DNA of 64,000 bases from an uncultured Corynebacterium sp. (GTDB taxonomy: Bacteria; Actinomycetota; Actinomycetes; Mycobacteriales; Mycobacteriaceae). A program made the translations under genes and the position numbers. This document shows positions 8,552 to 16,579 of this stretch, piece by piece. The stretch lies in the NCBI GenBank assembly GCA_946220775.1, contig CAMIFC010000003.1, forward strand, positions 62,001 through 126,000. The letters run 5' to 3'. Each line of letters starts with the position of its first letter. The first letter of the stretch is position 1. Below the pieces are notes generated by a model. The model was not told where the DNA came from. It was given only the letters and a program-made list of their open reading frames with translations, and did no database searches.

Positions 8552-10174
8552 CTAGCTTCGCGCCATGGTGATGTCGACGACCCGGGCGGTGACGTGGCCA
8601 GAGATGCGGGCCCACTCGGCCGGGTTGGTGGTATCAGGCAGGTCCTCGTTATCCCGAACCTCAGCCAGCACCGCAGCTCGAACATCTTCGGACGTAATGC
8701 CGCCAAGTTCAGTGCCACCCTCGTGACGTGCTCGCAGCGCATTCTTGATCGCAGAGGTTTTCGCACGATCGACGATGTTGGCCAACATCGCACCGGACAC
8801 GAAATCCGACCAGTAAAGATCCTCGGTCGAACCATCAACGAAGTGCAGGGTCACGTACCGGTGGGCATCATCGCGAGTAAACAGTTCCGACACGATCGCT
8901 TCACGCAACGCAGCTGCGGCACGCTTGGCCCCACCGTCGGCCCCGCCATGTTCGGCGATAAGCCCGGCCGACAGCGGGATCGACTCATCGATGTACTTGG
9001 ACAAAATATCCAACGCGCCGTCTCTGTCTGGACGCTCGACGCGGATCTTGACGTCCAGCCGACCTGGTCGCAAGATCGCCGGATCAATCAATTCTTCACG
9101 GTTCGAAGCACCAATGACGATGACATTCTCCAGGCCCTCCACACCATCAAGTTCCGACAAGAGCTGTGGTACGACCGTGGACTCCATATCCGAGGACACC
9201 CCCGATCCACGGGTGCGGAAGATCGCTTCCATTTCATCGAAGAACACGATGACCGGTTTGCCAGAGCTAGCGATGCGACGGGCACGTTCAAAAATTTGTC
9301 GGATCTGGCGTTCTGTCTCTCCGACGAACTTATTCAGCAGCTCAGGGCCCTTCACATTCAGGAAGTAAGACTCCCGAGGTTCACCATCCCCCGCCGTACC
9401 CAGCGACTGTGCCAGCGAATTCGCCACCGCCTTTGCGATGAGCGTCTTGCCGTTCCCCGGCGGCCCGTACAGCAGCACACCCTTGGGCGGGCGCAGTCCA
9501 TAGTCGCGGAAAATTTCCGGGTGCAGGAACGGTAGCTCGACGGCGTCCTGAATCTGTTCAATTTGGGGCGCCAACCCGCCGATGTCTGAATACGTCACGT
9601 CGGGTACTTCTTCCAGTACTAACGAGTTCACTTCCTCGCGGGTGATCACGTCGAATGCCCACCCGGACCTGCGATCGACAATCACGCTATCGCCCGTAGT
9701 GACGTCCTTCGAACGAATGCGCATCCGCAACGGACCCGCGGATTTCACTAAGGTCTCCTCCCCGACCTTGTCCGCGATGATGAGGTTATCCCCGACGACC
9801 TCGACGACCTGGGCGACCTCGCCGGCGTCCACGTAGCCGGTGACCTCCACAACCTGCTGGCCCTCGCCCAACCGGACGGTCGCGCCGGGTTGCATCGCGC
9901 TGCGATCCACAAAGGGCGAAACGACGAGGCGCATGTGACGATTAGCCGTGAACACCTCTGCAGAATTGCCCTTGGCATTAAGCTCCAACAACGTGCCATA
10001 GGTGCTCGGCGGCTCAGCCATGTCAGCAAGACGCGTACTAACCTCCGAGAGCTTGTCCCGCGACGCGGTTAAGGCCTCGGTGAGCTTCTTATTCTGTTGC
10101 CCGAGCCGGTAATGCGCCAGCTGAAGTTCGCGCAACTCCCGCTGGGGATCATCGGATGCATTGTTCGCAGTCAT
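8552..10174 (-). CDS. arc: AAA ATPase ARC/Mpa (Pup-dependent unfoldase)
   Basis: The 540-residue ring ATPase has an N-terminal coiled coil (residues about 10-55), OB-fold region, then an AAA domain with Walker A GPPGNGKTLIAKAVA (around 238) and Walker B IVFFDEMEAIF (around 302). In mycobacteria Mpa unfolds pupylated proteins for the 20S proteasome using a C-terminal QYL motif. Here the chain ends in VVDITMARS, so that docking motif is missing, and no prcA/prcB genes are nearby. This agrees with corynebacterial ARC, which lacks a proteasome partner. The ATG lies 7 bases after a TACACT -10 box, so translation is probably leaderless. Confidence 0.93.
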   Translation of the reverse strand: MTANNASDDPQRELRELQLAHYRLGQQNKKLTEALTASRDKLSEVSTRLADMAEPPSTYGTLLELNAKGNSAEVFTANRHMRLVVSPFVDRSAMQPGATVRLGEGQQVVEVTGYVDAGEVAQVVEVVGDNLIIADKVGEETLVKSAGPLRMRIRSKDVTTGDSVIVDRRSGWAFDVITREEVNSLVLEEVPDVTYSDIGGLAPQIEQIQDAVELPFLHPEIFRDYGLRPPKGVLLYGPPGNGKTLIAKAVANSLAQSLGTAGDGEPRESYFLNVKGPELLNKFVGETERQIRQIFERARRIASSGKPVIVFFDEMEAIFRTRGSGVSSDMESTVVPQLLSELDGVEGLENVIVIGASNREELIDPAILRPGRLDVKIRVERPDRDGALDILSKYIDESIPLSAGLIAEHGGADGGAKRAAAALREAIVSELFTRDDAHRYVTLHFVDGSTEDLYWSDFVSGAMLANIVDRAKTSAIKNALRARHEGGTELGGITSEDVRAAVLAEVRDNEDLPDTTNPAEWARISGHVTARVVDITMARS

Positions 10175-10181
10175 ACCCCAA

Positions 10182-10187
10182 AGTGTA
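10182..10187 (-). promoter_or_regulatory. -10 element of the ARC gene (leaderless)
   Basis: On the minus strand TACACT fits the TANNNT actinobacterial -10 consensus. Seven bases separate it from the ATG at 10174, which would put the transcription start at or next to the start codon. No Shine-Dalgarno is visible. This is inference from spacing alone. Confidence 0.5.
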
Positions 10188-10281
10188 CGGGGCTGCCGTT
10201 GACGCTTTGCGTGCAGGTCGTTTGCATGCCAAAGGAACGGTTAGGGTGTATTGCCCCGTGGCAACGGTATTGGTGCCGTTG

Positions 10282-11115
10282 TTATCTACGTGCGCGACGC
10301 TGAGGTTTCGGTGCAGTGACTCCGTCGGCCAGACGTCGAGTCCAGATCAGAAACGCAGTGTGCGCATTCATCCGGTGCTCTGGGCGCGTCGCCAAGCCCT
10401 CCACCTTCCATTCACGGACCAGGGACTCCCATGCCCGAGGCTCGGTGAAGCAGCCGAGTTCCCGGATGCCCTCCATGGTTTTCATCAACTGCGGAACGGT
10501 GGCGACATACGTCATGAACACTCCGCCGGGAACCAAGACATCCTTCACCATGTCCAGCATTTCCCACGGCTCGAGCATGTCGAGCAGCACCCGGTCGACC
10601 TCGCCTAAGTCGGCCTTCGTCGCTTGGCTGACGTCCCCGAGGCGAACGTCCCAGTTCTCCGGTTTTCCTCCCATGACTTCCGTGACGTTATCGATTGCGT
10701 ACTGCAGGTGATCTTCACGGATCTCGTAGCTGATCAGCCGCCCCTGCTCCCCCACGGCGCGCAGCAGCCAGCTACTCATTGCACCACTGCCGGCTCCGGC
10801 CTCCAGCACTGTCGCGCCGGGAAAGATGTCGCCCTCCACCAAGATCTGCGCGGCGTCCTTTGGATAGATGACTGCCGCGCCACGGGGCATGGACAGCACG
10901 TGATCAACCAAGAGGTGACGGAAGCACAAGTATTCGCCACCGGCGCTCGACTTAACGACCGTCCCTTCGTCCTTGCCTATGATGTCATCGTGGCGGATCT
11001 CGCCCTTGTGGGTGAAGAAACTTTCCCCAGGGGTCAGCGTGATGGTGAAGTGTCGACGCTTCGCATCCGTGAGTTGAACACGATCATGAGCTGTAAATGG
11101 TCCGGTATAAGCCAT
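10282..11115 (-). CDS. trmI: tRNA (adenine-58-N1)-methyltransferase TrmI
   Basis: The enzyme methylates A58 in the T-loop of tRNA using S-adenosylmethionine. The product (277 residues from the chosen ATG) has the TrmI N-terminal barrel (residues about 5-65), the hallmark RGAAVIYPKDAAQIL, and the SAM-binding motif VLEAGAGSGAMSSWLLR around residue 100. The ATG at 11115 lies 7 bases after a TAATGT -10 box, so a leaderless start is likely; a TTG two codons earlier is the alternative. In actinobacteria this gene typically neighbours the ARC/Mpa gene, as here. It is divergent from the DUF1275 gene. Confidence 0.95.
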   Translation of the reverse strand: MAYTGPFTAHDRVQLTDAKRRHFTITLTPGESFFTHKGEIRHDDIIGKDEGTVVKSSAGGEYLCFRHLLVDHVLSMPRGAAVIYPKDAAQILVEGDIFPGATVLEAGAGSGAMSSWLLRAVGEQGRLISYEIREDHLQYAIDNVTEVMGGKPENWDVRLGDVSQATKADLGEVDRVLLDMLEPWEMLDMVKDVLVPGGVFMTYVATVPQLMKTMEGIRELGCFTEPRAWESLVREWKVEGLATRPEHRMNAHTAFLIWTRRLADGVTAPKPQRRARR

Positions 11116-11122
11116 GTCCAAA

Positions 11123-11128
11123 ACATTA
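11123..11128 (-). promoter_or_regulatory. -10 element of trmI (leaderless)
   Basis: Minus-strand TAATGT fits TANNNT and ends 7 bases before the trmI ATG. The divergent gene on the plus strand starts only 37 bases from the trmI start, with TAAGCT at 11135-11140 as its possible -10. Confidence 0.45.
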
Positions 11129-11151
11129 ATCTACTAAGCTTTCTATTCACT

Positions 11152-11829
11152 ATGTTGGAATATCGCTCTGGGGAACGCGCCTTCGCCGGGACGTTTGCAT
11201 TCATCGCCGGATTCATCGATTCGGTCGGGTTCATCTTCCTAGGCGGGGTCTTCCTCTCATTCATGTCGGGAAACACCACCCGCTCCGCGACTGCCATCGT
11301 CGACGGAAACTGGGACCTCGCCCGCCTCTCCGGCGGCTGCATCATTTTCTTCCTGATCGGGGTGATGAACGGAGCGCTGACGAAACGACTCGCGGCACGC
11401 CGGTTTCACGTCACCCGCGGCAGAGAAATCGTGCTGTATAACGTGTCGCTTCTATTCATCCTGTCCAGTATTTTGTTGGAGGCCGGCCTGCCGACCGTCG
11501 GCATGATCGCCCTATCCCTCGGCGTGGGAACGATGAATAGTATTTTCGAGCGAAATGGCGAAGTATCAGTGCCATTGACCTATATGACCGGAACACTGGT
11601 GCGCGCCGGGCAGAGATTTGTTGACGCCTGGTTCACTGGCCGTCACGCCAGTTGGATCGCCAACATCATCCTGTGGCTGTGCCTTTCCCTCGGTGCCATC
11701 GCTGGTGCAGTGTCTTACCGATTCATCGGGATACACTCCGTGCCATTGATCACCACTGTTACCGTGATCGCCGTTGTGATCCACCAAGTGAAGCGCGACG
11801 GGCGCAGAAAACGAGGCCTACCACTGTAA
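11152..11829 (+). CDS. DUF1275 (YoaK-type) membrane protein
   Basis: The 225-residue protein has six predicted membrane helices, beginning AFAGTFAFIAGFIDSVGF, and the family signature FLSFMSGNTTRSA near residue 40. The family is widespread, but no biochemical function is established; a transport role is often supposed. The ATG at 11152 is divergent from trmI, and there is no clear Shine-Dalgarno, so it may be leaderless or nearly so. A longer frame upstream overlaps trmI antisense and is rejected. It is probably a single-gene transcript: the next gene starts 111 bases after its stop. Confidence 0.85.
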   Translation: MLEYRSGERAFAGTFAFIAGFIDSVGFIFLGGVFLSFMSGNTTRSATAIVDGNWDLARLSGGCIIFFLIGVMNGALTKRLAARRFHVTRGREIVLYNVSLLFILSSILLEAGLPTVGMIALSLGVGTMNSIFERNGEVSVPLTYMTGTLVRAGQRFVDAWFTGRHASWIANIILWLCLSLGAIAGAVSYRFIGIHSVPLITTVTVIAVVIHQVKRDGRRKRGLPL

Positions 11830-11940
11830 AACCGCAGCCAACGCTTTGCGCGCATTACCGCAGGCCAAGCCAGCCAGGCTCCTCACGGCTGGAACGAAGA
11901 ATGAGTTTGAGGTTTGAAAGAAAGGTCGAGGCGAAACGCA

Positions 11941-12759
11941 GTGGCGTCCGTAAAAAATCTCGCATTGTCCCCCAGTCGGGCGAATGACTACAAACAATGC
12001 CCCCTGATGTATCGGTTGAAAACAATCGACAAGATCCCCGAGCCCAAGACCATCGCACAGGTCAAGGGAACGCTAGTGCACGCGGTGCTGGAGAATATTC
12101 ACCAGCTCCCGCGCGAAGAACGTACGTATCCGGCGGCCGTAAAGATGCTGAAACCGGAATGGGCGAAGATGACGGAGCAGGATCCGCAGCTCGATGAACT
12201 GGTTCCTTCGGAGGAGCTGCTGGACTTCCTCGTCGAGGCGCGCACGCTGGTTCGTGGGTATTTCGAGATGGAAAACCCACAGGGCTTTGATGCTGAATCC
12301 GTGGAGGAATTCGTCAATGTGACCCTGCCCAATGGCGTTCCCGTGCGGGGCTTTATTGACCGTGTGGATGTCTCCCCCGGCGGGCACGTACGCGTCGTGG
12401 ACTATAAAACCGGGAAGAAGCCGATCCCACGGTTTTCTGCCCACGCACTGTTCCAGATGAAGTTCTACGCGCTCGTCTGGTGGCGGCTTCACGGGGCGAT
12501 TCCGGCACAACTGCGGTTGATGTATCTAAAGGTCGCTGATGACATGGTGATGCAGCCGAGCCCTGCCGAACTTCAGTACTTTGAGCGGGATCTGCGCGAA
12601 CTCTGGGACAGCATCTTGGCGGATCTGCGCAGCGGCCACTTCAAAACCAAGACGTCCCGCCTGTGCGATTGGTGTTCTTTCAAGGATTCGCTGTGCCCAG
12701 AATTCGGTGGTACTCCCCCGGCGTTCCCAGAGCTTGAGGGCATGGAGGCGCTCAACTAA
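11941..12759 (+). CDS. RecB-family PD-(D/E)XK nuclease with Fe-S cysteines
   Basis: The 272-residue protein has the PD-(D/E)XK exonuclease fold typical of the RecB C-terminal domain: GTLVHAVLE (around residue 45), GFIDRVDV and VVDYKTGK (catalytic Asp and Lys, around 140-160). A first cysteine in YKQCPLMYR and the C-terminal CDWCSFKDSLC triplet form the four-cysteine pattern that binds a 4Fe-4S cluster in AddB/Cas4-type nucleases. The GTG at 11941 is preceded by GAGG at 9 bases. It is a stand-alone nuclease, not part of a RecBCD operon, and its substrate is unknown. Its start codon overlaps a copy of the dispersed TGGCGTCC motif. Confidence 0.88.
   Translation: MASVKNLALSPSRANDYKQCPLMYRLKTIDKIPEPKTIAQVKGTLVHAVLENIHQLPREERTYPAAVKMLKPEWAKMTEQDPQLDELVPSEELLDFLVEARTLVRGYFEMENPQGFDAESVEEFVNVTLPNGVPVRGFIDRVDVSPGGHVRVVDYKTGKKPIPRFSAHALFQMKFYALVWWRLHGAIPAQLRLMYLKVADDMVMQPSPAELQYFERDLRELWDSILADLRSGHFKTKTSRLCDWCSFKDSLCPEFGGTPPAFPELEGMEALN
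11942..11949 (+). repeat. Dispersed motif TGGCGTCC with A-tract
   Basis: TGGCGTCC followed by GTAAAAAATC; it overlaps the GTG start of the RecB-family nuclease gene. Confidence 0.65.
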
Positions 12760-12807
12760 AGCTGAAAACAGCGCCCCCGGTTTCTCTCCCCGGGAGCGCC
12801 CGTAGGC

Positions 12808-12844
12808 GGCAAGCTGACTAGTAAGACTAGTCGTAGAGCTTGCC
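12808..12844. terminator. Two-tier hairpin embedding the aspA stop codon
   Basis: Outer arms GGCAAGCT (12808-12815) and AGCTTGCC (12837-12844) pair over 8 bp, and inner arms GACTAGT and ACTAGTC (12816-12832) pair over 7 bp with a 3-base loop. The aspA stop (12827-12829) lies in the inner stem. There is no good T-run, so intrinsic termination is likely but unproven. A second imperfect GC-rich hairpin lies at about 12770-12799. Confidence 0.55.
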
Positions 12845-14356
12845 GTGGAATGTCGGGTTGAGTAGGTTTTCGGGGCTCAACACCTCGTCCAAGGTCTCCT
12901 CATCCAACAGGCCCTTTTCGAGCACCAGCTCACGGACGCCACGGCCGGTTGCCGCAGCCTCCTTACCGATCAGGTCACCGTTGTGGTGGCCGATCAGCGG
13001 GTTCAGGTAGGTGATGATGCCGATCGAATTTTCGACGTACTCGCGGCATACGTCCTTGTTGGCGGTGATGTCCACCACACACAGGGTGCGCAGCGTGGTG
13101 CAGGCGCGGGACAGCAGGCGGATAGATTCAAATGCGCACTGGGAGATGACCGGCTCCATCACGTTCAACTGAAGCTGACCGGCTTCGGCAGCCATGGATA
13201 CGGTCATGTCGTTGCCAAACACCTTGAAGCAGATCTGGTTTACGACTTCCGGAATCACCGGGTTGACCTTGGCAGGCATGATCGACGAACCGGCTTGGCG
13301 CGGCGGAACGTTGATCTCGTTGAGCCCCGCGCGTGGGCCGGAGGAAAGCAGACGAAGGTCGTTGGAAATCTTCGACAGCTTCATCGCCACGCGCTTCACT
13401 GAAGCATGGGCGTTGACATACGCCCCGGTGTCGCTGGTGGCCTCGATCAGGTCGCTGGCGGAGCTGATATTGAGGTCCGTGATCTCGCGCAGCGCTTCCA
13501 CCACGGCTTCACGGTAGCCCGGAGGGGTGTTCACGCCACTGCCGATGGCGGTGCCGCCGATATTAACTTCGCGCAGCAGTGCTTGTGCCCGCTCCAGCTG
13601 TGCCTGTTCCTCGGTGAGGTTGTTCGCGAAGGCGCGGAACTCCTGCCCCAGGGACATCGGAACTGCGTCCTGCAGTTGCGTACGACCCATCTTCAGGACG
13701 TTTTGGAACTCCTCGCCCTTGGCATAAAGTGCACGCTCCAAGGCCTGGAGGTGCTTAATCAGTTCATCGATTGCGAAGTGCAGGCCGAGTCGCAAACCGG
13801 TGGGGTACGCATCGTTGGTGGACTGCGACATGTTGACGTCATCGTTAGGGCTGATGACGTCATACCGGCCCTTCGGGTACCCCAGGTACTCGAGTGCCAG
13901 GTTCGCGATGACCTCGTTGGTGTTCATGTTCAGCGAGGTACCTGCCCCACCCTGGAATACGTCAATTGGGAACTGATCCATGGCGCGGTGTTCGACCAGC
14001 ACCGCGTCACATGCAGCGATGATCGCTGTGGACTTATCCCGCGGCAGCGCCTTGACCTTTGCATTGGCGATCGCGGCAGCCTTTTTAACCATCACCATGC
14101 CCCGTACGAACTCGGGGATGTGGTTGATATCCGTCCGGGAGATCTGGAAGTTATCCACCGCGCGCAGCGTGTGGATGCCGTAATACGCATCGGCCGGTAC
14201 CTTGAGGGTGCCTAGGAGATCTTCCTCTAGGCGGAAGTGATCGCCACTGCGAGCTTCCTGGGACCAAGACTCCGCGGACGTGATGATGTCCGTGGAGTTT
14301 AGGACGTGTCCGTCCCCGGAATTAGAGGACTGGGAAGCAACGGGCTGCTGAGCCAT
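12827..14356 (-). CDS. aspA: Aspartate ammonia-lyase
   Basis: AspA converts L-aspartate to fumarate and ammonia. The 509-residue protein carries the fumarase/aspartase signature GSSIMPAKVNPV (around residue 355) and the substrate-loop segments DVFQGGAGTSLNMNTNEV and NDDVNMSQSTNDAYPTG. Its N-terminal 40 residues are Ser-rich and probably disordered, longer than in many bacteria; the core begins at HFRLEEDLLGTLKVP. The ATG at 14356 has an AGGTGG-type site upstream. It lies downstream of hisG in the same direction with 155 bases between, the order known from corynebacteria. The 3' end is part of a hairpin. Confidence 0.96.
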   Translation of the reverse strand: MAQQPVASQSSNSGDGHVLNSTDIITSAESWSQEARSGDHFRLEEDLLGTLKVPADAYYGIHTLRAVDNFQISRTDINHIPEFVRGMVMVKKAAAIANAKVKALPRDKSTAIIAACDAVLVEHRAMDQFPIDVFQGGAGTSLNMNTNEVIANLALEYLGYPKGRYDVISPNDDVNMSQSTNDAYPTGLRLGLHFAIDELIKHLQALERALYAKGEEFQNVLKMGRTQLQDAVPMSLGQEFRAFANNLTEEQAQLERAQALLREVNIGGTAIGSGVNTPPGYREAVVEALREITDLNISSASDLIEATSDTGAYVNAHASVKRVAMKLSKISNDLRLLSSGPRAGLNEINVPPRQAGSSIMPAKVNPVIPEVVNQICFKVFGNDMTVSMAAEAGQLQLNVMEPVISQCAFESIRLLSRACTTLRTLCVVDITANKDVCREYVENSIGIITYLNPLIGHHNGDLIGKEAAATGRGVRELVLEKGLLDEETLDEVLSPENLLNPTFHGKLYD

Positions 14357-14492
14357 GAAACGCCACCTAACGATAAGAAACTTAAGGAAACCTGAAGAAT
14401 ATCGGCTTTCCCAATTGTACGGGCGCTACCCGCTTGCGTGGGAAGCCGATGACTCAACCAGTCTTAGCGTACCTAGCTGGGTTTTATCTGTT

Positions 14493-14535
14493 AGATTCGG
14501 GCGAATTGATGTCAGATTCGTGCGATTCGGATGTC
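14493..14535. repeat. Imperfect tandem repeat of the hisG 3' end
   Basis: Two adjacent copies of about 21-22 bases (14493-14513 and 14514-14535) share AGATTCG, GCGA and ATGTC blocks. The hisG stop codon (14512-14514) sits at the junction, so the last codons of hisG appear duplicated just beyond the stop. Confidence 0.6.
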
Positions 14536-15399
14536 TGTTGCCAGAATCGCTTCCGCGCCCAAGGCGGATAGTGAATCCATTAGCGCGTTGGCTTCTACTC
14601 GTGGAACCATTGCTCGAACTGCGATCCAACCCGGGTTCGCCAGCGGAGACACCGTCGGTGCGGACAGCCCTGGCGTCACTGTCGTTGCGTCGTCGAGTAC
14701 AGCGCGCGGAACGTTGTAGTCCAGCATCACATAGTTCTGGGCGTGCAAGATGCCTTCGATGCGCTTGATCAACACGCGCTCTGCATCGGTGATCTCCTCC
14801 CCCTTGCGGCCAACCAGAACCGCCTCCGACACACACAGTGGTTCCCCGAATGGCTTCAAACCCTGTGTGCGAAGCGTACGGCCGGTGGAGACAACATCGG
14901 CGATGGCGTCCGCAACCCCCAAGCGAATGGAAATCTCCACGGCACCATCGAGTCGGATGACCTGGGCGTCGATGCCACGCTCCCGCAGATCCTTACGCAC
15001 CAAATTGGGGTATGCGGTGGCGATCCGCTTGCCGGCGAGCTTGTCGATCGACCAGTCTTCGTCCTTCGGCGCGGCATAGCGGAAGGTTGATGCACCGAAT
15101 CCGAGCTCCAGGAGTTCTTCAGTTTCTTCCCGCGTGTCGGCGGCCAGATCGCGGCCCGTGATGCCGACATCCAAGTGCCCGGATGCGATGTAGATGGCAA
15201 TGTCCTTGGGCCGCAGAAAATAAAACTCCACCGAGTTGGCGTCATCAACGACAGTCAGCGCCTTCGAGTCCCCGCGGGTTGCGTAGCCCGCTTCCCGCAG
15301 GATTTCAGTGGCAGCTTCGGACAGCGAACCCTTGTTGGGGACGGCGACGCGAAGGTAACGGTTTTCATCGGTGTCGAGTTGCGGTGCGACCGGGGACAT
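14512..15399 (-). CDS. hisG: ATP phosphoribosyltransferase, long form
   Basis: HisG catalyses the first step of histidine synthesis, joining ATP and PRPP. The 295-residue length is that of the long form with a C-terminal ACT-like regulatory domain that binds histidine. RVAVPNKGSLSEAA opens the catalytic domain, and the PRPP-binding region DVVSTGRTLRTQGL is near residue 175. The ATG at 15399 has GAGGAG 6 bases upstream. hisE is upstream on the same strand but separated by about 130 bases, an unusually long gap for this pair; a TATAAC box within it could be an internal promoter. Confidence 0.96.
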   Translation of the reverse strand: MSPVAPQLDTDENRYLRVAVPNKGSLSEAATEILREAGYATRGDSKALTVVDDANSVEFYFLRPKDIAIYIASGHLDVGITGRDLAADTREETEELLELGFGASTFRYAAPKDEDWSIDKLAGKRIATAYPNLVRKDLRERGIDAQVIRLDGAVEISIRLGVADAIADVVSTGRTLRTQGLKPFGEPLCVSEAVLVGRKGEEITDAERVLIKRIEGILHAQNYVMLDYNVPRAVLDDATTVTPGLSAPTVSPLANPGWIAVRAMVPRVEANALMDSLSALGAEAILATDIRIARI

Positions 15400-15533
15400 G
15401 GGGTACTCCTCAAGTAGTCAATGCGGTGGCGAGCCACGCTGGCTGCACCACAGCGGAAAGGTGTCGGGGAATCTGAGCTGATGGGACAACAAGGTTGAGG
15501 GCGTTGAGCGCAGAGTTATAGCGCGCCAACACC

Positions 15534-15806
15534 CTAAAGATGCTTGTAGATGTCCTCGAGAGTCAGCCCCCGGCCAATTGCGACTACCTGGAGCCAGTAC
15601 AGCAGCTGGGAGATTTCTTCTGCCAGCTCCTCATCTGATTCATATTCGGCGGCCAGCCATACCTCGCCAGCCTCTTCCACGATCTTCTTGCCCTGAAAAT
15701 GCACGCCAGCGTCGAGAGCCTTCACGGTGCCGGATCCTTCCGGCCGTGTTTTGGCACGCTCTAGCAGTTCAGCGAAGAGGGAATCAAAGTTCTTTGGATT
15801 GCTCAC
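15534..15806 (-). CDS. hisE: Phosphoribosyl-ATP pyrophosphatase
   Basis: HisE hydrolyses phosphoribosyl-ATP to phosphoribosyl-AMP, the second step of histidine synthesis. The product has the MazG-like all-alpha pattern with metal-binding acidic residues in KKIVEEAGEVWLAAEYESDEE and ends EDIYKHL. I chose the GTG at 15806 (VSNPKNFDSLF...), giving 90 residues, the usual family length. The frame stays open to a GTG at 15830, which would add 8 residues; neither start has a clear ribosome-binding site. It is cotranscribable with hisG. Confidence 0.93.
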   Translation of the reverse strand: MSNPKNFDSLFAELLERAKTRPEGSGTVKALDAGVHFQGKKIVEEAGEVWLAAEYESDEELAEEISQLLYWLQVVAIGRGLTLEDIYKHL

Positions 15807-15854
15807 AGTGTCTATTGTGTCACGTCCCACTACAGCACGGGCGCTGTGGTTGCC

Positions 15855-16547
15855 TTAATTTGCCGGTTTTGCCCCAGCCTCGGCATAAAAACTCCGTAAG
15901 TCGTCCACCGTTACCCCAACCAGGGGGTGATCGTCGTCGTTTTCCGCCTCTTTTATTAGGACGCCATCCGGTGCTACTACCCCCGGTGAAGGCAGACCAA
16001 GAACCCGGCAGCCAGCATCTCGTCCGGCCGTCATCCCTGCAGCGGAATCCTCGAGCACCAGGCAATCATCGGGTGCCAGGCCTAGTCGGCGTGCCGCTTC
16101 GCGGTACATGGTGGGGTCGGGCTTTCCGGCCACTACTTCATCACTGCACAAGGTGAGTTCGAACCAATGCCGACCGATGGAATCCAGGGCGTGCTCGGTG
16201 AGTTCACGCGCGGTGTTGGTCACCAGTGCCAACGGGATGTGAGCCTCCCGAAGCGCAACTAACAATTCACGAGCTCCGGGGATGAACGGGATGGCGTCCG
16301 AAAATAATTCGGCGACGCGGCGGCGCATGAATCCGCACCAATGGTCGAGCTCCGCATCGGTGAGCGTTACGCCTGCCCATTGCGCACAAATCCGCACGGT
16401 ATTAGGTGTTGTTCCCCCGACGGTTTGCGCCCGAACCTCAGCAGTTAATGGTCGTCCGAGGGCCTCCCCAAGTTCATATGTTGCGATCCCCCACAGGGGC
16501 TCTGTGTTGACAAGAGTTCCATCCATATCCCACAAAACGGCCTTCAT
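15855..16547 (-). CDS. HAD-superfamily phosphatase (beta-PGM-like)
   Basis: The 230-residue hydrolase has HAD motif I VLWDMDGTLV at the N-terminus, motif II LVTNTARE (about residue 120), the conserved Lys in EVVAGKPDP and motif IV VLEDSAAGMTAG. The helical cap lies between motifs I and II, as in phosphoglycolate phosphatase and beta-phosphoglucomutase relatives. The substrate cannot be told from sequence. The ATG at 16547 follows an AGAGG site at 5 bases; two ATGs five and four codons upstream are alternatives. It precedes hisE by about 50 bases on the same strand. Confidence 0.85.
   Translation of the reverse strand: MKAVLWDMDGTLVNTEPLWGIATYELGEALGRPLTAEVRAQTVGGTTPNTVRICAQWAGVTLTDAELDHWCGFMRRRVAELFSDAIPFIPGARELLVALREAHIPLALVTNTARELTEHALDSIGRHWFELTLCSDEVVAGKPDPTMYREAARRLGLAPDDCLVLEDSAAGMTAGRDAGCRVLGLPSPGVVAPDGVLIKEAENDDDHPLVGVTVDDLRSFYAEAGAKPAN
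15959..15966 (-). repeat. Dispersed motif TGGCGTCC with A-tract
   Basis: Minus strand: TGGCGTCC then TAATAAAAG, inside the HAD gene. Confidence 0.65.
16292..16299 (+). repeat. Dispersed motif TGGCGTCC with A-tract
   Basis: TGGCGTCC then GAAAATAATT, inside the HAD gene in a different frame and orientation from the copy at 15959. Confidence 0.65.
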
Positions 16548-16579
16548 AGCGCCTCTCATCATATACGTTGGAATTCACT

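Noticed and set aside
10624..11151. N-terminal extension of the DUF1275 protein
   Set aside because: It overlaps trmI antisense and encodes no hydrophobic or conserved sequence; the membrane protein starts naturally at 11152.
15400..15533. Histidine attenuator or T-box between hisE and hisG
   Set aside because: I see no His-codon-rich leader peptide, T-box sequence or terminator; only a possible TATAAC promoter box.
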